64,000 nucleotides of DNA from Nostoc sp. NIES-4103 (GTDB taxonomy: Bacteria; Cyanobacteriota; Cyanobacteriia; Cyanobacteriales; Nostocaceae). A model generated the notes under the pieces. It made no database searches. It saw nothing but the letters and a program-made list of their open reading frames with translations, and was not told where the DNA came from. Below, piece after piece: positions 44,052-54,200 of the stretch. The stretch is from the NCBI RefSeq assembly GCF_002368335.1, contig NZ_AP018288.1:7963051-8027050 (forward strand), written 5' to 3'. The first letter of the stretch is position 1. Every line of letters begins with the position of its first letter. The position numbers and the translations under genes were made by a program.

Positions 44052-44693
44052 ATGGTGGCGACAACACTCGCAGAAACTAGGGTTTTACTCCACAACATCA
44101 CCTGGCAGACATTTAAAACCATGCTGAGTGAGATGGGTTATGAGCGTAACTCCCGACTGGCTTATGACAATGGAACTATTGAAATTATGACCCCACTGAT
44201 GCCACATGAAAGCTCAAACCGCTTAATAGAGGTTTTTGTTGGGGTGTTGTGCGAAGAGTTGGGTTTGGAAATTAGACGCGCTGGTTCACTGACTTTAACA
44301 CGGGATGACTTAGAGAAGGGAGCCGAGCCGGATAGTAGCTACTACATCCAAAATGAATTGCTAGTCCGAGATCAAGAAAATATTGACCTAGCCATCGACC
44401 CGCCCCCAGACCTTGTATTAGAGGTGGAATATTCTGGGTCTGCAATAGATAAGTTTCGGCTTTATGCAGCGATGGGAATCCCCGAATTCTGGCGTTATAA
44501 CGGCAGTGTGTTACGAATTTATACGCTTGCAGGTGGGCAATACTCAGAAGTCCAAACCAGCCCTACCTTTGCACCTGTGTTAGTCAAGGAAATTCCCCGT
44601 TTTATCCAAGAAGCCAAAAAAAATGGAGAAATTGCTACTACCCGTGCTTTTCGTACTTGGGTGCAACAGAATATTTCTGGTACAGAAAAATAG
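44052..44693 (+). CDS. Uma2-family (PD-(D/E)XK) nuclease-fold protein
   Basis: 213 residues. It carries the Uma2/DUF820 pattern: YDNGTIEIMTPLMPHE near residues 38-53, EPDSSYYI, then PDLVLEVEYSGSAIDKFRLYAAMGIPEFW with the acidic and Lys catalytic positions (D..E.E...K). The family is greatly expanded in Nostocales and its biological role is unknown; the PD-(D/E)XK fold suggests DNA cleavage. Stands alone after a repeat-rich spacer. Confidence 0.88.
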   Translation: MVATTLAETRVLLHNITWQTFKTMLSEMGYERNSRLAYDNGTIEIMTPLMPHESSNRLIEVFVGVLCEELGLEIRRAGSLTLTRDDLEKGAEPDSSYYIQNELLVRDQENIDLAIDPPPDLVLEVEYSGSAIDKFRLYAAMGIPEFWRYNGSVLRIYTLAGGQYSEVQTSPTFAPVLVKEIPRFIQEAKKNGEIATTRAFRTWVQQNISGTEK

Positions 44694-45314
44694 AGCAATG
44701 ACTCAAGCTAAGGAAACCTAAGAGGATGTCTGCCAGAATTTTGATAACTAATGGCAGCGAAGCAGTTAGGCGATATATTGAAGACCCTTACCATGGATAA
44801 TAAGGCCAGAGCGGTTAAAACTGCTCGTGTCGTTTCCCTCTCAGGTCTCAAGACACGCTCGTTTACCGCATACGGCGACATCTAATAAGTTTCTACTCAG
44901 CACTCAGCACTTTGCTATACTTAGAAGTCCCTAGAGGATTTTAGCTAGCTTGTAGCAATGTCACGAATCGTAACCTTTAAGAGATTTTTACTAGTTCGTT
45001 CTCCCCTGTCACCCTAACAACAGGGGTATTTACTAGGTATTTTTCCCTACTTTCAGTATGGTTTCGAGTGCAACAATCACCTAAAAATCACAAAAAATCC
45101 TGAAATCTATATAAATTAATGGTTTCATATATCCACTTCAGGCTACTACACCTTAGAATGATTCATTGAAAAGTCGAGCCGATGGGATTTACAGCGATTT
45201 TGAGTAAAAATACTCCCAAAGAACGATTTTTGTATTTCTCCCAACAGAGATTTAAGTAAAGATGTACTCTGATACATCTGGAAAAAATCTCAAGTAAACC
45301 TTAAGGAGTTTGAC
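44694..45314. other. Non-coding region upstream of the HU gene
   Basis: About 620 bases without a credible ORF. A CACTCAGCA repeat pair lies near 44895-44912. A hairpin CCCCTGT / ACAGGGG (about 45003-45029) followed by TATTT could end an unseen transcript or act in the HU leader. The HU promoter should lie in the last 250 bases. Confidence 0.6.
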
Positions 45315-45599
45315 ATGAACAAAGGTGAATTGGTTGATGCCGTAGCTGAAAAGGCTAGTGTTACTAAAAAACAAGCGGATGCAGTCTTAACCGCCGCTTT
45401 AGAAACGATCATTGAAGCGGTTTCTTCTGGCGATAAAGTCACGCTGGTAGGATTTGGCTCATTTGAATCACGGGAACGTAAAGCTCGTGAAGGTCGTAAC
45501 CCCAAAACCAATGAAAAGATGGAAATTCCAGCGACCAAGGTTCCTGCCTTTTCCGCTGGTAAGCTTTTCAGAGAAAGGGTAGCACCCCCAAAATCATAG
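45315..45599 (+). CDS. hup: DNA-binding protein HU
   Basis: 94 residues, the standard size. MNKGELVDAVAEKASVTKKQAD, then the dimer core VTLVGFGSFESRERKAREGRNPKT and the DNA-contacting arm with VPAFSAGKLFRERV. HU bends and compacts DNA; in Anabaena it is needed for heterocyst formation. AAGGAG lies nine bases before the ATG. Confidence 0.97.
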   Translation: MNKGELVDAVAEKASVTKKQADAVLTAALETIIEAVSSGDKVTLVGFGSFESRERKAREGRNPKTNEKMEIPATKVPAFSAGKLFRERVAPPKS

Positions 45600-45625
45600 G
45601 TTCTGTTTTTAGGAACCTTGGTTTG

Positions 45626-46708
45626 ATGCGTCAACAGGCTCATGGGGGAAACTTAGCCTGGGCAGCGGCACTGGCTGGCTGTCCCCCTGAGGCTATTCTG
45701 GATTTTTCTGCCAGCATCAGCCCTTTGGGACCACCAAACAGCGCGATCGCTGCTATTGCGTCCCAAATGGGTAATCTTAGGCACTATCCTGACCCTGATT
45801 ACAGTGAACTGAGACTTGCTCTCAGTCACTTCCATCAACTGCCGCCTGAGTGGATTCTGCCTGGTAACGGCTCAGCAGAATTACTGACCTTGGCAGGTAG
45901 AGATTTAGCTAAATTAGCCGCAACAATGTTAATGACTCCAGCCTTTGGCGACTATTACCGTACTCTGGCAGCGTACAACGCTAAAGTACTGGAGTTTCCC
46001 TTGAATCTGGCAAATTCAGGTGATTCGTCATTAGTCAATAGTCCTTTGTCATGTTTACTTGACAAAGGACAAAAGACTTTTAACAAGGGACTGCTGCTAA
46101 ATAATCCCCACAACCCAACGGGAAAACTATTTTCGCGAGAGGCGATTTTGCCCTACTTAGAGCAATTTGCTTTGGTAGTGGTGGATGAAGCATTTATGGA
46201 TTTTTTGCATCCTGATGAAGAACAAAGCCTGATTCCGGTGGTACAGGAATACGCGAACTTAGTAATATTGCGATCGCTAACGAAATTTTACAGTCTCCCA
46301 GGACTCAGGCTAGGATATGCGATCGCTCATCCCGACCGCCTTCGGCGCTGGCAGTTGTGGCGCGACCCATGGCCCGTAAACATCTTGGCTGCAGCGGCAG
46401 CGGTCGCTGCACTCCAGGATCGGGAGTTTCAAGAGCAAACTTGGAAATGGCTAACACCGACACGAAACCAACTGTTTCAAGGTTTAGCGGCAATCCCAGG
46501 ATTGCAGCCTTTTGAAAGTGCTGCTAACTTTTTACTTGTTGAATCACAACAGTCGAGTTCGCAGTTGCAGCAACAATTACTCCAGAATCACCAGATTTTA
46601 ATTCGAGATTGTCTCAGCTTTAAAGAACTAGGCGATCGTTTTTTGAGAGTTGCTGTACTTTCCGAGTCTGATAACCAGCGCTTATTAACAGCGCTAAAAG
46701 AAAGTTAG
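45626..46708 (+). CDS. cobD: Class I PLP aminotransferase, threonine-phosphate decarboxylase (CobD/CobC) type
   Basis: 360 residues. It begins HGGNLAWAAALAG and has ILDFSASISPLGPP, RHYPDPDYSELR and GNGSAELL, the CobD pattern, with LLLNNPHNPTGKLF, DEAFMDF, and the PLP Lys in RSLTKFYSLPGLRLGYAIAHP. It would make aminopropanol phosphate for the cobalamin lower-ligand loop; histidinol-phosphate aminotransferase is the alternative. ATG at 45626, with TTG just before it in frame. Residues about 134-153 are encoded by an intergenic-type GTCATTAGTC/GTCCTTTGTC repeat inserted in frame. Confidence 0.85.
   Translation: MRQQAHGGNLAWAAALAGCPPEAILDFSASISPLGPPNSAIAAIASQMGNLRHYPDPDYSELRLALSHFHQLPPEWILPGNGSAELLTLAGRDLAKLAATMLMTPAFGDYYRTLAAYNAKVLEFPLNLANSGDSSLVNSPLSCLLDKGQKTFNKGLLLNNPHNPTGKLFSREAILPYLEQFALVVVDEAFMDFLHPDEEQSLIPVVQEYANLVILRSLTKFYSLPGLRLGYAIAHPDRLRRWQLWRDPWPVNILAAAAAVAALQDREFQEQTWKWLTPTRNQLFQGLAAIPGLQPFESAANFLLVESQQSSSQLQQQLLQNHQILIRDCLSFKELGDRFLRVAVLSESDNQRLLTALKES
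46028..46084. repeat. Dispersed repeat with perfect inverted arms inside cobD
   Basis: GTCCTTTGTC (46041-46050) and GACAAAGGAC (46061-46070) are perfect inverted arms, preceded by CATTAGTCAATA. The same words occur at 637-680 and 48541-48580 in non-coding DNA. Confidence 0.85.
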
Positions 46709-46808
46709 GAGTTAGGAGTTATGAATTATGAGTTGAAGAAAAGTTCTAACTCTTAACTTCTAACTCTTAACTCCTAACTCTTAACTCCTAACTCTTAACT
46801 CCTAACTT
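46703..46808. repeat. Large inverted heptamer tract (GGAGTTA / TAACTCC)
   Basis: About three TTAGGAG units at 46703-46720 face eight TAACTCC/TAACTTC/TAACTCT units at 46746-46806. It overlaps the cobD stop and ends 10 bases before the next start codon, so it could form a stem between the two genes. Confidence 0.9.
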
Positions 46809-46817
46809 TAAATTTAC

Positions 46818-48272
46818 GTGACTATTGACTACGATGTCGTAATTATTGGTGGCAGTCTTGCCGGACATTATGCTGCTTTGGCTGCAACTCAACTACACGC
46901 CAAGGTTGCTTTGGTTGAATCTCAACTAAACTATGGGTTTATTCATCACCAAGCTATGAGCGAAATCGCCAAACTCGCTCAAAATTTAGGTGATGCACCT
47001 AGTTTTGGTATTCATGCCACCCAATGCCATACTCCAGACAAATGCAGCATGTCTGTGGCATGGCAAGAGGCGATGCTCTATGCTGACGGTGTTGCCTCAA
47101 ATATTCAAGAACAAAATTCTCCCGCCATCCTAGCCGCGCTAGGAGTCGATGTAATTCTTGGCAAGGGTCAATTTCAATCCTCACCTCATTTGGGCTTTGC
47201 TGTTAATAAACGTCTGCTACGTGGACGCGGTTATTTGCTAGCTACTGGTTCCCGCCCTCTCATTCCAGAAATTGATGGTTTACAAACCACTGGTTATCTG
47301 ACCCTATCTAATATTTGGCAATCTCTCAAAGCATCGACACTACCGAAAAATTGGGTAATTATCGGGGGTGTTCCCCAAAGCATTGAAATAGCTCAAACTT
47401 TAGCACGGTTGGGTTGCAGCGTGACACTGGTAGTTAGGTATGCCTCCATTTTGCCCTGCATTGACCTGGAGATAGCCCAACTACTTCAGGCGCAGTTAGA
47501 AGCAGATGGTATACGCGTCCTCACCCAAACCCCAGTCACTCAGGTGATGCGTATTGAGGATAAAAAGTGGATTCAGGCAGCAGATAAGGCAATTGAAACT
47601 GATGAAATTTTAGTAGCCACAGGACAGCAGCCTAATGTTGAATCTCTGAATTTGGCAGCAGTAGGAGTGAAATGGCATCGGCGTAGCCTAGCCGTGAATC
47701 ATAAACTGCAAACTACTAACCACCGTATTTACGCTTGTGGTGATGTAATCGGTGGCTACGACTTTGCCAATGTTGCTAATTACGAAGCTGGAATAGCCCT
47801 GAAAAATGCTCTGTTTTTCCCCAGGTTCCAAGTTAATTATCAGTACGTTCCTTGGGCAATATTTTCTCAGCCAATGTTGGCACAAGTAGGTTTAACAGAA
47901 GCACAAGCTAAACGCGAATTTAGTCAAGATGAAGTTTTAGTGTTACGGCAGTATTATAAATCAGCAACAGTAGCCCAAATACGTGGCGAAACTACAGGTA
48001 TTTGTAAATTAATTGTATTAAGTAATGGAAAAATTTTAGGAGGCGCGGTGTTGGGGGCAGAAGCTAGAGAATTAATCAATCTTATTGCTGTTGCCATGTC
48101 GCAAAAAATTTCAGTCAAGCATTTAGCAAATTTATCTGCTGTATATCCTAGTTATTCAGAAATTATTGAACAAACAGCAAGAGAGTGGAATAAACAAAGA
48201 TTAAATAGCAACATTGCTTTGCAAGACTTTCTGGAAAGTTTCTTCCATTTTCGCCGCAATTGGAATTTGTGA
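46818..48272 (+). CDS. Dihydrolipoamide dehydrogenase-like flavoprotein without the redox disulfide
   Basis: 484 residues from a GTG start. The FAD motif VVIIGGSLAGHYAA (residues 7-20), the NAD(P)-binding repeat WVIIGG near 176, and ACGDVIGG near 305 place it in the pyridine-nucleotide-disulfide oxidoreductase class I fold, with a C-terminal dimerisation domain. Where relatives have GG.C....C (residues about 39-46) it has NYGFIHHQA, so the catalytic disulfide is absent. The C-terminal His-Glu pair of the active site is VYPSYSE, with Tyr in place of His. It therefore cannot work as a classical LPD, glutathione or mercuric reductase. Its substrate is unknown. The gene follows cobD after a repeat tract. 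Confidence 0.85.
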   Translation: MTIDYDVVIIGGSLAGHYAALAATQLHAKVALVESQLNYGFIHHQAMSEIAKLAQNLGDAPSFGIHATQCHTPDKCSMSVAWQEAMLYADGVASNIQEQNSPAILAALGVDVILGKGQFQSSPHLGFAVNKRLLRGRGYLLATGSRPLIPEIDGLQTTGYLTLSNIWQSLKASTLPKNWVIIGGVPQSIEIAQTLARLGCSVTLVVRYASILPCIDLEIAQLLQAQLEADGIRVLTQTPVTQVMRIEDKKWIQAADKAIETDEILVATGQQPNVESLNLAAVGVKWHRRSLAVNHKLQTTNHRIYACGDVIGGYDFANVANYEAGIALKNALFFPRFQVNYQYVPWAIFSQPMLAQVGLTEAQAKREFSQDEVLVLRQYYKSATVAQIRGETTGICKLIVLSNGKILGGAVLGAEARELINLIAVAMSQKISVKHLANLSAVYPSYSEIIEQTAREWNKQRLNSNIALQDFLESFFHFRRNWNL

Positions 48273-48610
48273 GTAGGATAGCTGTTTAGTCATTAGTCAT
48301 TAGTATTTAACCTCAGTTCGGGTTAAGAAGATTTTATCGAACCACCCTCCGGGTGACGCTCGCAAGCTCGCTAACGCTACGCTAACGCCAGTTCCCCATC
48401 TCGGCAGAAGCCAAGACGGGGACTGGACTCACAGAGGCACAGAGATCACAGAGTTATGAGAGTTTGAGAGATATTTTGCGTCAGTTTTAGGAGTTTCAGC
48501 CAACGATAGAATCATGGTTTGGGCTTATCCCGAACTCACGTTATTTACAAAGGACAAAGGACTAATGACAAAGAACGACTATATGAAGTGATTGTGCAAA
48601 TTAAAGCAAA
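48273..48610. other. Spacer with dispersed repeats
   Basis: It contains TAGTCATTAGTCATTAGT (48286-48303), a GACGCTCGCAAGCTCGCTAACGCTACGCTAACG tract (48354-48386), and copy 2 of the dispersed repeat (48541-48625) resembling 637-735. The flavoprotein gene and the kinase gene converge here. No gene seen. Confidence 0.65.
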
Positions 48611-49318
48611 TTAAATGTGTTTTATTATCCATGCTACCCCTGCGGCTACCAGGGGGACGCTTAGGTTATCTGTACCGTGAGGCGAGACAGCCTCAGCTAG
48701 GGTGGCAAAAGTGGCACTGACTATGGCTGCTAAACAGACCCTTCCTACAGTAATAGGCTGTGCTAGAGGGCTGAGTGATGAACCAGGCAATAACAGCAGC
48801 ACTAAGAATATCACTGCTGTACTTACCAGTAACATCGCTGCTGAACCTTCCCAGGAACGTACAGAATTTCCTACTTGGTATTTATGCTGGCCAAAACGTC
48901 TGCCAATTAACGCCGCTAGTGCGTCCCCCCAAGTCATGGTCATGACTCCAGCTACAGCAATAGGGGCGTTATCTACTGGGCCGTCTGGTCGCCAGAATAA
49001 CCCAAATAGCAGTGTCACCGAAATAGCAAAATAGACTGTACCTGGTGAACTGTCCTCAGTGTCCATTGCGCCTATAAACCGATAGCGGTAGAACAGGTAG
49101 TTGAGTCCGATAAATGTGGCAAAGGGTAGAATCCCAATTTGCCAATGTTTAAACAGCAGCAGTACACCGAAAACCCACATTCCTGCACCGATATGAATAA
49201 CTTTGCGCGTTAGTTCTGGTTTAACACCAAACAGCCTACGTAGTCCCTCACCGAGGATTAGTAGAGCGATCGCATAACCATAAGAAGCAGCAAGTCCGAT
49301 AAAATCGTTATTAGTCAT
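48611..49318 (-). CDS. Phytol/polyprenol kinase-like integral membrane protein (VTE5/VTE6 type)
   Basis: 235 residues with about six or seven membrane helices. It has RKVIHIGAGMW near residues 38-48, MTWGDALAALIGRRFG, RSWEGS and HGTDNLSVPL, the signature of the CTP-dependent phytol/farnesol/dolichol kinase family. In cyanobacteria these enzymes recycle phytol (or phytyl phosphate) from chlorophyll breakdown for tocopherol and chlorophyll. Two paralogues (phytol and phytyl-phosphate kinases) are usual and I cannot tell which this is. Confidence 0.85.
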   Translation of the reverse strand: MTNNDFIGLAASYGYAIALLILGEGLRRLFGVKPELTRKVIHIGAGMWVFGVLLLFKHWQIGILPFATFIGLNYLFYRYRFIGAMDTEDSSPGTVYFAISVTLLFGLFWRPDGPVDNAPIAVAGVMTMTWGDALAALIGRRFGQHKYQVGNSVRSWEGSAAMLLVSTAVIFLVLLLLPGSSLSPLAQPITVGRVCLAAIVSATFATLAEAVSPHGTDNLSVPLVAAGVAWIIKHI

Positions 49319-49390
49319 TTGTTAGTGGTCAGTTGTCAAAAGTTAATTATTTCTTCCCCTTCCCTTTCCATTCACCCTTCCCCTTCCCCT

Positions 49391-51175
49391 TCATTTTGTT
49401 CGCTCATCGTTTCTTTTGAAGTTTTTTTCTTGTAACGATACACTGCCAAGACCTTGCAGAATACCACGTCCAATTAAACCCAAACCCCTACCGATTATTT
49501 GGGTGAGAACAAAGACAATACCACTTCCTACAAAAGATAATAGCGATCGCAACCGTGGGGCGATCGCATCTCGAAATTCTAAAATCAGTGTCACTCCTAA
49601 AGGTATTCCAGAAAGCTGTGCTAATTCCTGACCACGAGGAGCATAAATTGAAGTTTTAGCAATTCCGCGAGGCGTTAATACAAATAATTCATAGCGGCTT
49701 TCAAAAATTCTTTGAGCTTCATTGATATAATTATCCCAACGATATTTCCATGATAAATTGTTTCTAAAACGTTCCATTTCTCGTGTAGAAATCCATTTTC
49801 TATCATAAAAATTTTGTTTGATTGCTTCTACATCTGCTAGATAATTCAGCAACGGTTGCATTACACTATTTGCAATCTGTATTAACAAATTTTCTAGGAT
49901 ATTTTCAGCTTGTAATTTAGCTTCATTGCTAGCAGCAGGATAATAATTATTATCAATATACAAATCTGTTTGAAACAGGAGATAAGAAAATAATTCAACA
50001 ACTAGAGGTATTTTGTCAAAGATCTCTGTCTCTACAACTTGAGGATTTTGCAGCAAAATATTGACAATTTCTATATTTTGCTTACCTAATCTGACTCGTG
50101 AAAATTTACCGAAAAAATCAGTAATTGTTGCCTGCCATAAATCTAGTAATATAGTCAATTTCAAATCTTCTAATTGATTACTTATGATTTGAGCATTACG
50201 CAGTTCATCTAACTGTTGAGCTAATTTTTGGAGAATCAAGTAAAGTAATTCTCGTTCTTTACCTTCACGAAGAATATCAATTTCTAAAGTAACATCTGTC
50301 AAATTGTGTAAGGGAAATTGCAATTTGCTTACACAAGATGAAAACAAAGCAGCTTGCAAGGCTCTGGGGCTAAATACAGGTAGTGCAGTTTCCTGGTCAA
50401 TAGTACTACTCAATGAGGAAATTGCAGACGATTGCTGATTAGAATAGATAAATTCTCGCTGTTGTTTTTGTTGTCTTTCCTGTGGTGAAACCAACAATCG
50501 ATTCAGCAGCCAACGAGCCGCTAGCAGTTCTCGTCGTTGTCCAGCCAGAACTGCTCTATCTAGTAGTGGTAATCCAGGGGTTTGTAACTGTGCGGTAACT
50601 TCTCTTAAAGTGGCATTAATGTAGTCTATTCCTGACAAACGCCAATTTTGCCGCAACCTACGGAAGGGGGGTGGGGAGTTAGGAGTTAGGAGTTGTTTCC
50701 CTGCTTTCCATCCCCCTATCTCCCCACCGCCCCATCTCCCTTGCTCTTCGTCCAGCCAATGAGAACCGCCAGCTGCTACTTCTTCCATAGCAGTAACTAG
50801 TTCTGAAACAGGAGTGCCTTTAGGACAGTATCCTTCTACACCAATAGCTTTAGCTGCTAAAAGCAGTTGTGGTTCAGTGACAGAACTGAGTAGCAAAATT
50901 GGCAACTTGGGGTACAGGGCCTTCAGTTGGCGAGAGAGTTCTAAACCTTGCGGCTGACTGTAACTAAAGCGACTATTCCCTAATTCCAAAACCACCAAAT
51001 TTACTTGGTTAGGCTCTTGTGTGGCGAGTTCTGCCAGTATCTGCAAGGCAGCAGTATCAGTTTGTACTGCCGACACCACTTGCAAATGAGGAATTTCTGA
51101 CAAAGTGACCCGTAGTCCTAGCTGGAAAATGGGGTCTTGGTCGATTAATAATAATTTTAAAGGGCGATCGCTCAT
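49391..51175 (-). CDS. Response-regulator-like protein with DUF3685 domain; phospho-acceptor Asp replaced
   Basis: 594 residues. The REC-like domain (about 5-135) has the acidic pocket LLLIDQDP, the conserved switch SS and Lys (LLLSS, YCPKGTP). The acceptor strand reads VVLELGNS, with Glu where Asp is expected, so phosphorylation is doubtful. The rest, from about residue 175 (RRLRQNWRLSGIDYINATL, LLDRAVLAGQRRELLAARWLLNRLL), is a long helical domain I associate with DUF3685, known in cyanobacteria and plastids without function. Residues about 143-170 are repeat-encoded. Divergent from the NACHT-pentapeptide gene with 115 bases between starts. Confidence 0.8.
   Translation of the reverse strand: MSDRPLKLLLIDQDPIFQLGLRVTLSEIPHLQVVSAVQTDTAALQILAELATQEPNQVNLVVLELGNSRFSYSQPQGLELSRQLKALYPKLPILLLSSVTEPQLLLAAKAIGVEGYCPKGTPVSELVTAMEEVAAGGSHWLDEEQGRWGGGEIGGWKAGKQLLTPNSPPPFRRLRQNWRLSGIDYINATLREVTAQLQTPGLPLLDRAVLAGQRRELLAARWLLNRLLVSPQERQQKQQREFIYSNQQSSAISSLSSTIDQETALPVFSPRALQAALFSSCVSKLQFPLHNLTDVTLEIDILREGKERELLYLILQKLAQQLDELRNAQIISNQLEDLKLTILLDLWQATITDFFGKFSRVRLGKQNIEIVNILLQNPQVVETEIFDKIPLVVELFSYLLFQTDLYIDNNYYPAASNEAKLQAENILENLLIQIANSVMQPLLNYLADVEAIKQNFYDRKWISTREMERFRNNLSWKYRWDNYINEAQRIFESRYELFVLTPRGIAKTSIYAPRGQELAQLSGIPLGVTLILEFRDAIAPRLRSLLSFVGSGIVFVLTQIIGRGLGLIGRGILQGLGSVSLQEKNFKRNDERTK
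50666..50745. repeat. Heptamer repeat tract inside the REC-DUF3685 gene
   Basis: GGGGAGTTAGGAGTTAGGAGTTG followed by CATCCCCCTATCTCCCCACCGCCCCATCTCCC, intergenic-type units kept in frame at the linker between the two domains. Confidence 0.85.
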
Positions 51176-51290
51176 AGTCCACTCAAAAACCAGCTTTGAT
51201 ACTTAGCTGAGTTCTTCCCATTGTCGCCCGTTTTCGCCAAGTAATAAATGGATGATAATTGCCATAGGCAGCTATTAAGTATGTAATTAA

Positions 51291-54200
51291 ATGAACTTGA
51301 ACATACGGCATTGGTTGGCAGAACGCCATATCCAAATCAAAGAAATTAGAGGGTTTTCATCTGGTCAATTGGCAGGTATTGCCTACCGCATTGTTCAGGA
51401 TATGGAAGTCAAAAGCCTCATGCCGTTTGACATCTGTACTCTTGCAGAGGTCTTGGAACTGCCTTTAGGGGTCGTTTGGCAAGAAATTACTGTAATTGCT
51501 CTGTTGAGTGAACATTTGTTACGTAGTCTGAGCCAAAAAAAAGCTTTAAAACGCAACGAAGGCACATGGCTGGCGTTTCAAATTGCCTATCTGCAAGCTC
51601 TACAACAAGTTTTAGACCAAGAAACAAATCTACAAAAACCTTGGGTCAATCGGGCGATGATACCCGCACAACCACAAATCGTCAAAGAAGGAGTCAACAA
51701 ACTTATTCTCCAGGATGCGAAACTACAAGGCTTACTGAAAACTCTCAGCCCTGGTAAATTGTCTGACACTCAAGCCGAACAAGCACTTTCTTTGATGGCA
51801 GACTCATTACTTGTGCAACAGATGAACAATGCCAGTGTAGCTTGGTTTGTCGCCAACGGTGCAGAAGAACTAGAAGCTAAACTGTTAACTCAGCGCTTGT
51901 CACACGCCCTTGGTGGACACCTTCTAACAGTTATTGCCCAGAATGCCCCACCTTTAGCCCAACTACAAAAATTTGTCCGCTTAGGGGGCGCTAGCCATAT
52001 GCAAAATTTAGTTTCTGGGGTGTTAGCAACATCCTCCAGTGGTTTGGAAAATGACAAAATTGATTTGCACCGAGAAAATTACCGAGCAAGTCTGGTGCAA
52101 ATACTTAGTTCACCCTTGCTGATGGAATCCTTTGCTTTGAAGGATATCTATGTAACCCCCAGAGGTTTGCCTGTAGAGGAAACTACCTCAAAGCCAGACA
52201 ATAAGACAGCTTCAGCCATTAATTTAACAGCATGGGCGCAGGAACAATTAGCTGATTTAGAAACTATTGCCGTTATTGAATCGAAATCTGGCTATGGTAA
52301 AACCAGTTTCTGCCAAATTTGGGCAGCACAAGTGGCACAGGAACTTTATCCAAGCTGGATGCCCATAATAATTAGACTGCGTGATGTCAAGTATGGCAAT
52401 TCTTTAGCAGAAACTCTCAATTCTGGTTTTCTGGCTAATTCTCATACTAACCTTAGCAGTTGGCTAGAACAAGATCATCCCCGCTGTTTGTTACTGCTTG
52501 ATGGTTTAGATGAATTACCTGCTTCTCGACAGGGTAAAAGGGCAAGAGTAATTTTTATTCAGCAGTTATTGAAATTTCAATCTCAGAGACGACATAAAAT
52601 TATCTTGACAAGTCGAACAGCGACTTTGCCAGAAATCGCCCCAGATATGCTGCTGCAATTCAGACGAGTTTCTATCCAGCCATTGGATGTGGAAGAACTG
52701 AAACAATGGTTTCAACAATGGGCAAAAGTGCAATCTTTACCTGTTGCTCAAAACTATTTTACCTTCTTAAAGCAGACAGGGTTATTTGCTAGCAAATCCC
52801 AGTTTCCAGAACTTTCTGCCCTTGTCCATCAACCCTTGATGCTGTATTTGTTAGGCGTTTTGCACCGTGATGGACTCATCGATGATTTGGTTTTGCAATT
52901 AGCCACTGACAGTCCCAAAAATACTAGCGCTGCCTTATTGTGGGAAATTAACCACCGCTTAAGCCGATGGTTATTGGGCTATCCGCTAACTGGGGAAATC
53001 ACAACAATGCTATTGCGGTCAGGATCAGCTCATATCCACCGTACACCAGAAGCGATCGCTAATCTACTTGATGGTCGCCATCCCCAAGATGTACTTGATG
53101 TGATGCAACAAATCGCCCTGAAAATTTTGCACAGCGATCGCCATCAAGTTATCCTACCTGAAGAATTTAATACAAATACCCTACCAGCTTTTTATTTCTG
53201 CTCTTTTGTCAATGGTCAGTCGTCAGTAGTGAATCTTCATAAGCATCGAACGACAAACGATGGACAACTGACAACCAAAACAGAATTTTCTCATCCCAAA
53301 TTTGGAGAATACTTGTGTGCGGAAGCTATTGCTACTCAACTGCAAAGTCTGACTCACTCCAAAGAGGATGCTTATGGAACACTCAATTTTATCCTTGACT
53401 CTCCTGCTAGCGTTGCCCAGCATCTTTACAATTTACTCGGTTATGGTATTCTCACTCCAGAAATTGAAGAATTGGCTATTGAAACTTTACGGCATCAGCA
53501 GAAAAGCAATTTTTCTTTTGAAGTTTTATTGCAACGTCTTGAGTCTTTCTGGCGTGCTTACTGTCAAGGTCGTTGGTTGGATGAAGGCATAGCACACAAA
53601 GCCTTAACTTATTTTCAAACATTGCACAACCCGGTGAATGTAGAGCAAATCAACGCCAATGTGGGAGTGAATACGTTTTTATTACTGAGTGCTTGTCACC
53701 GAGAAACAAAAGTCACCTTTTGCCCTTGCGGAAATCCAGCCAGTATGACAGAGTTTGATTCACAAGCACTGCTGGTACTACTTAGTAAAGCAGCAGTTTT
53801 GTCTCATGACAGTTTCATCCAGCGAATATGCAGCCAATCCCTAGCTGGGATTAATCTCTCAGGAGCATACTTATCACAAGTAATGTTAGCTGGGGCAAAT
53901 CTTGAACAAACCAATTTATCAGATGCTGTGTTGACTGGGGCGAATTTAGCAGGCGCTAAACTCACTGGTGCTAACCTCATCGGTGCTAACCTCGCTGGCG
54001 CTAACCTTACCAAAGTGAATCTTCAAACCGTTAATCTGACCAATGCCTGCTTAGTTGATGCTATTCTCTCTGACGCTAATAGAGAAACTGCTGCACTCAA
54101 TGGTGCTTTGTTCTCCCTAGAACAGTTTCAAACCTTGAAAAGCTTGATTTCACAGCAATCTATTCTCAACGTCAATAATGCTACGGCCAATACAGATATT

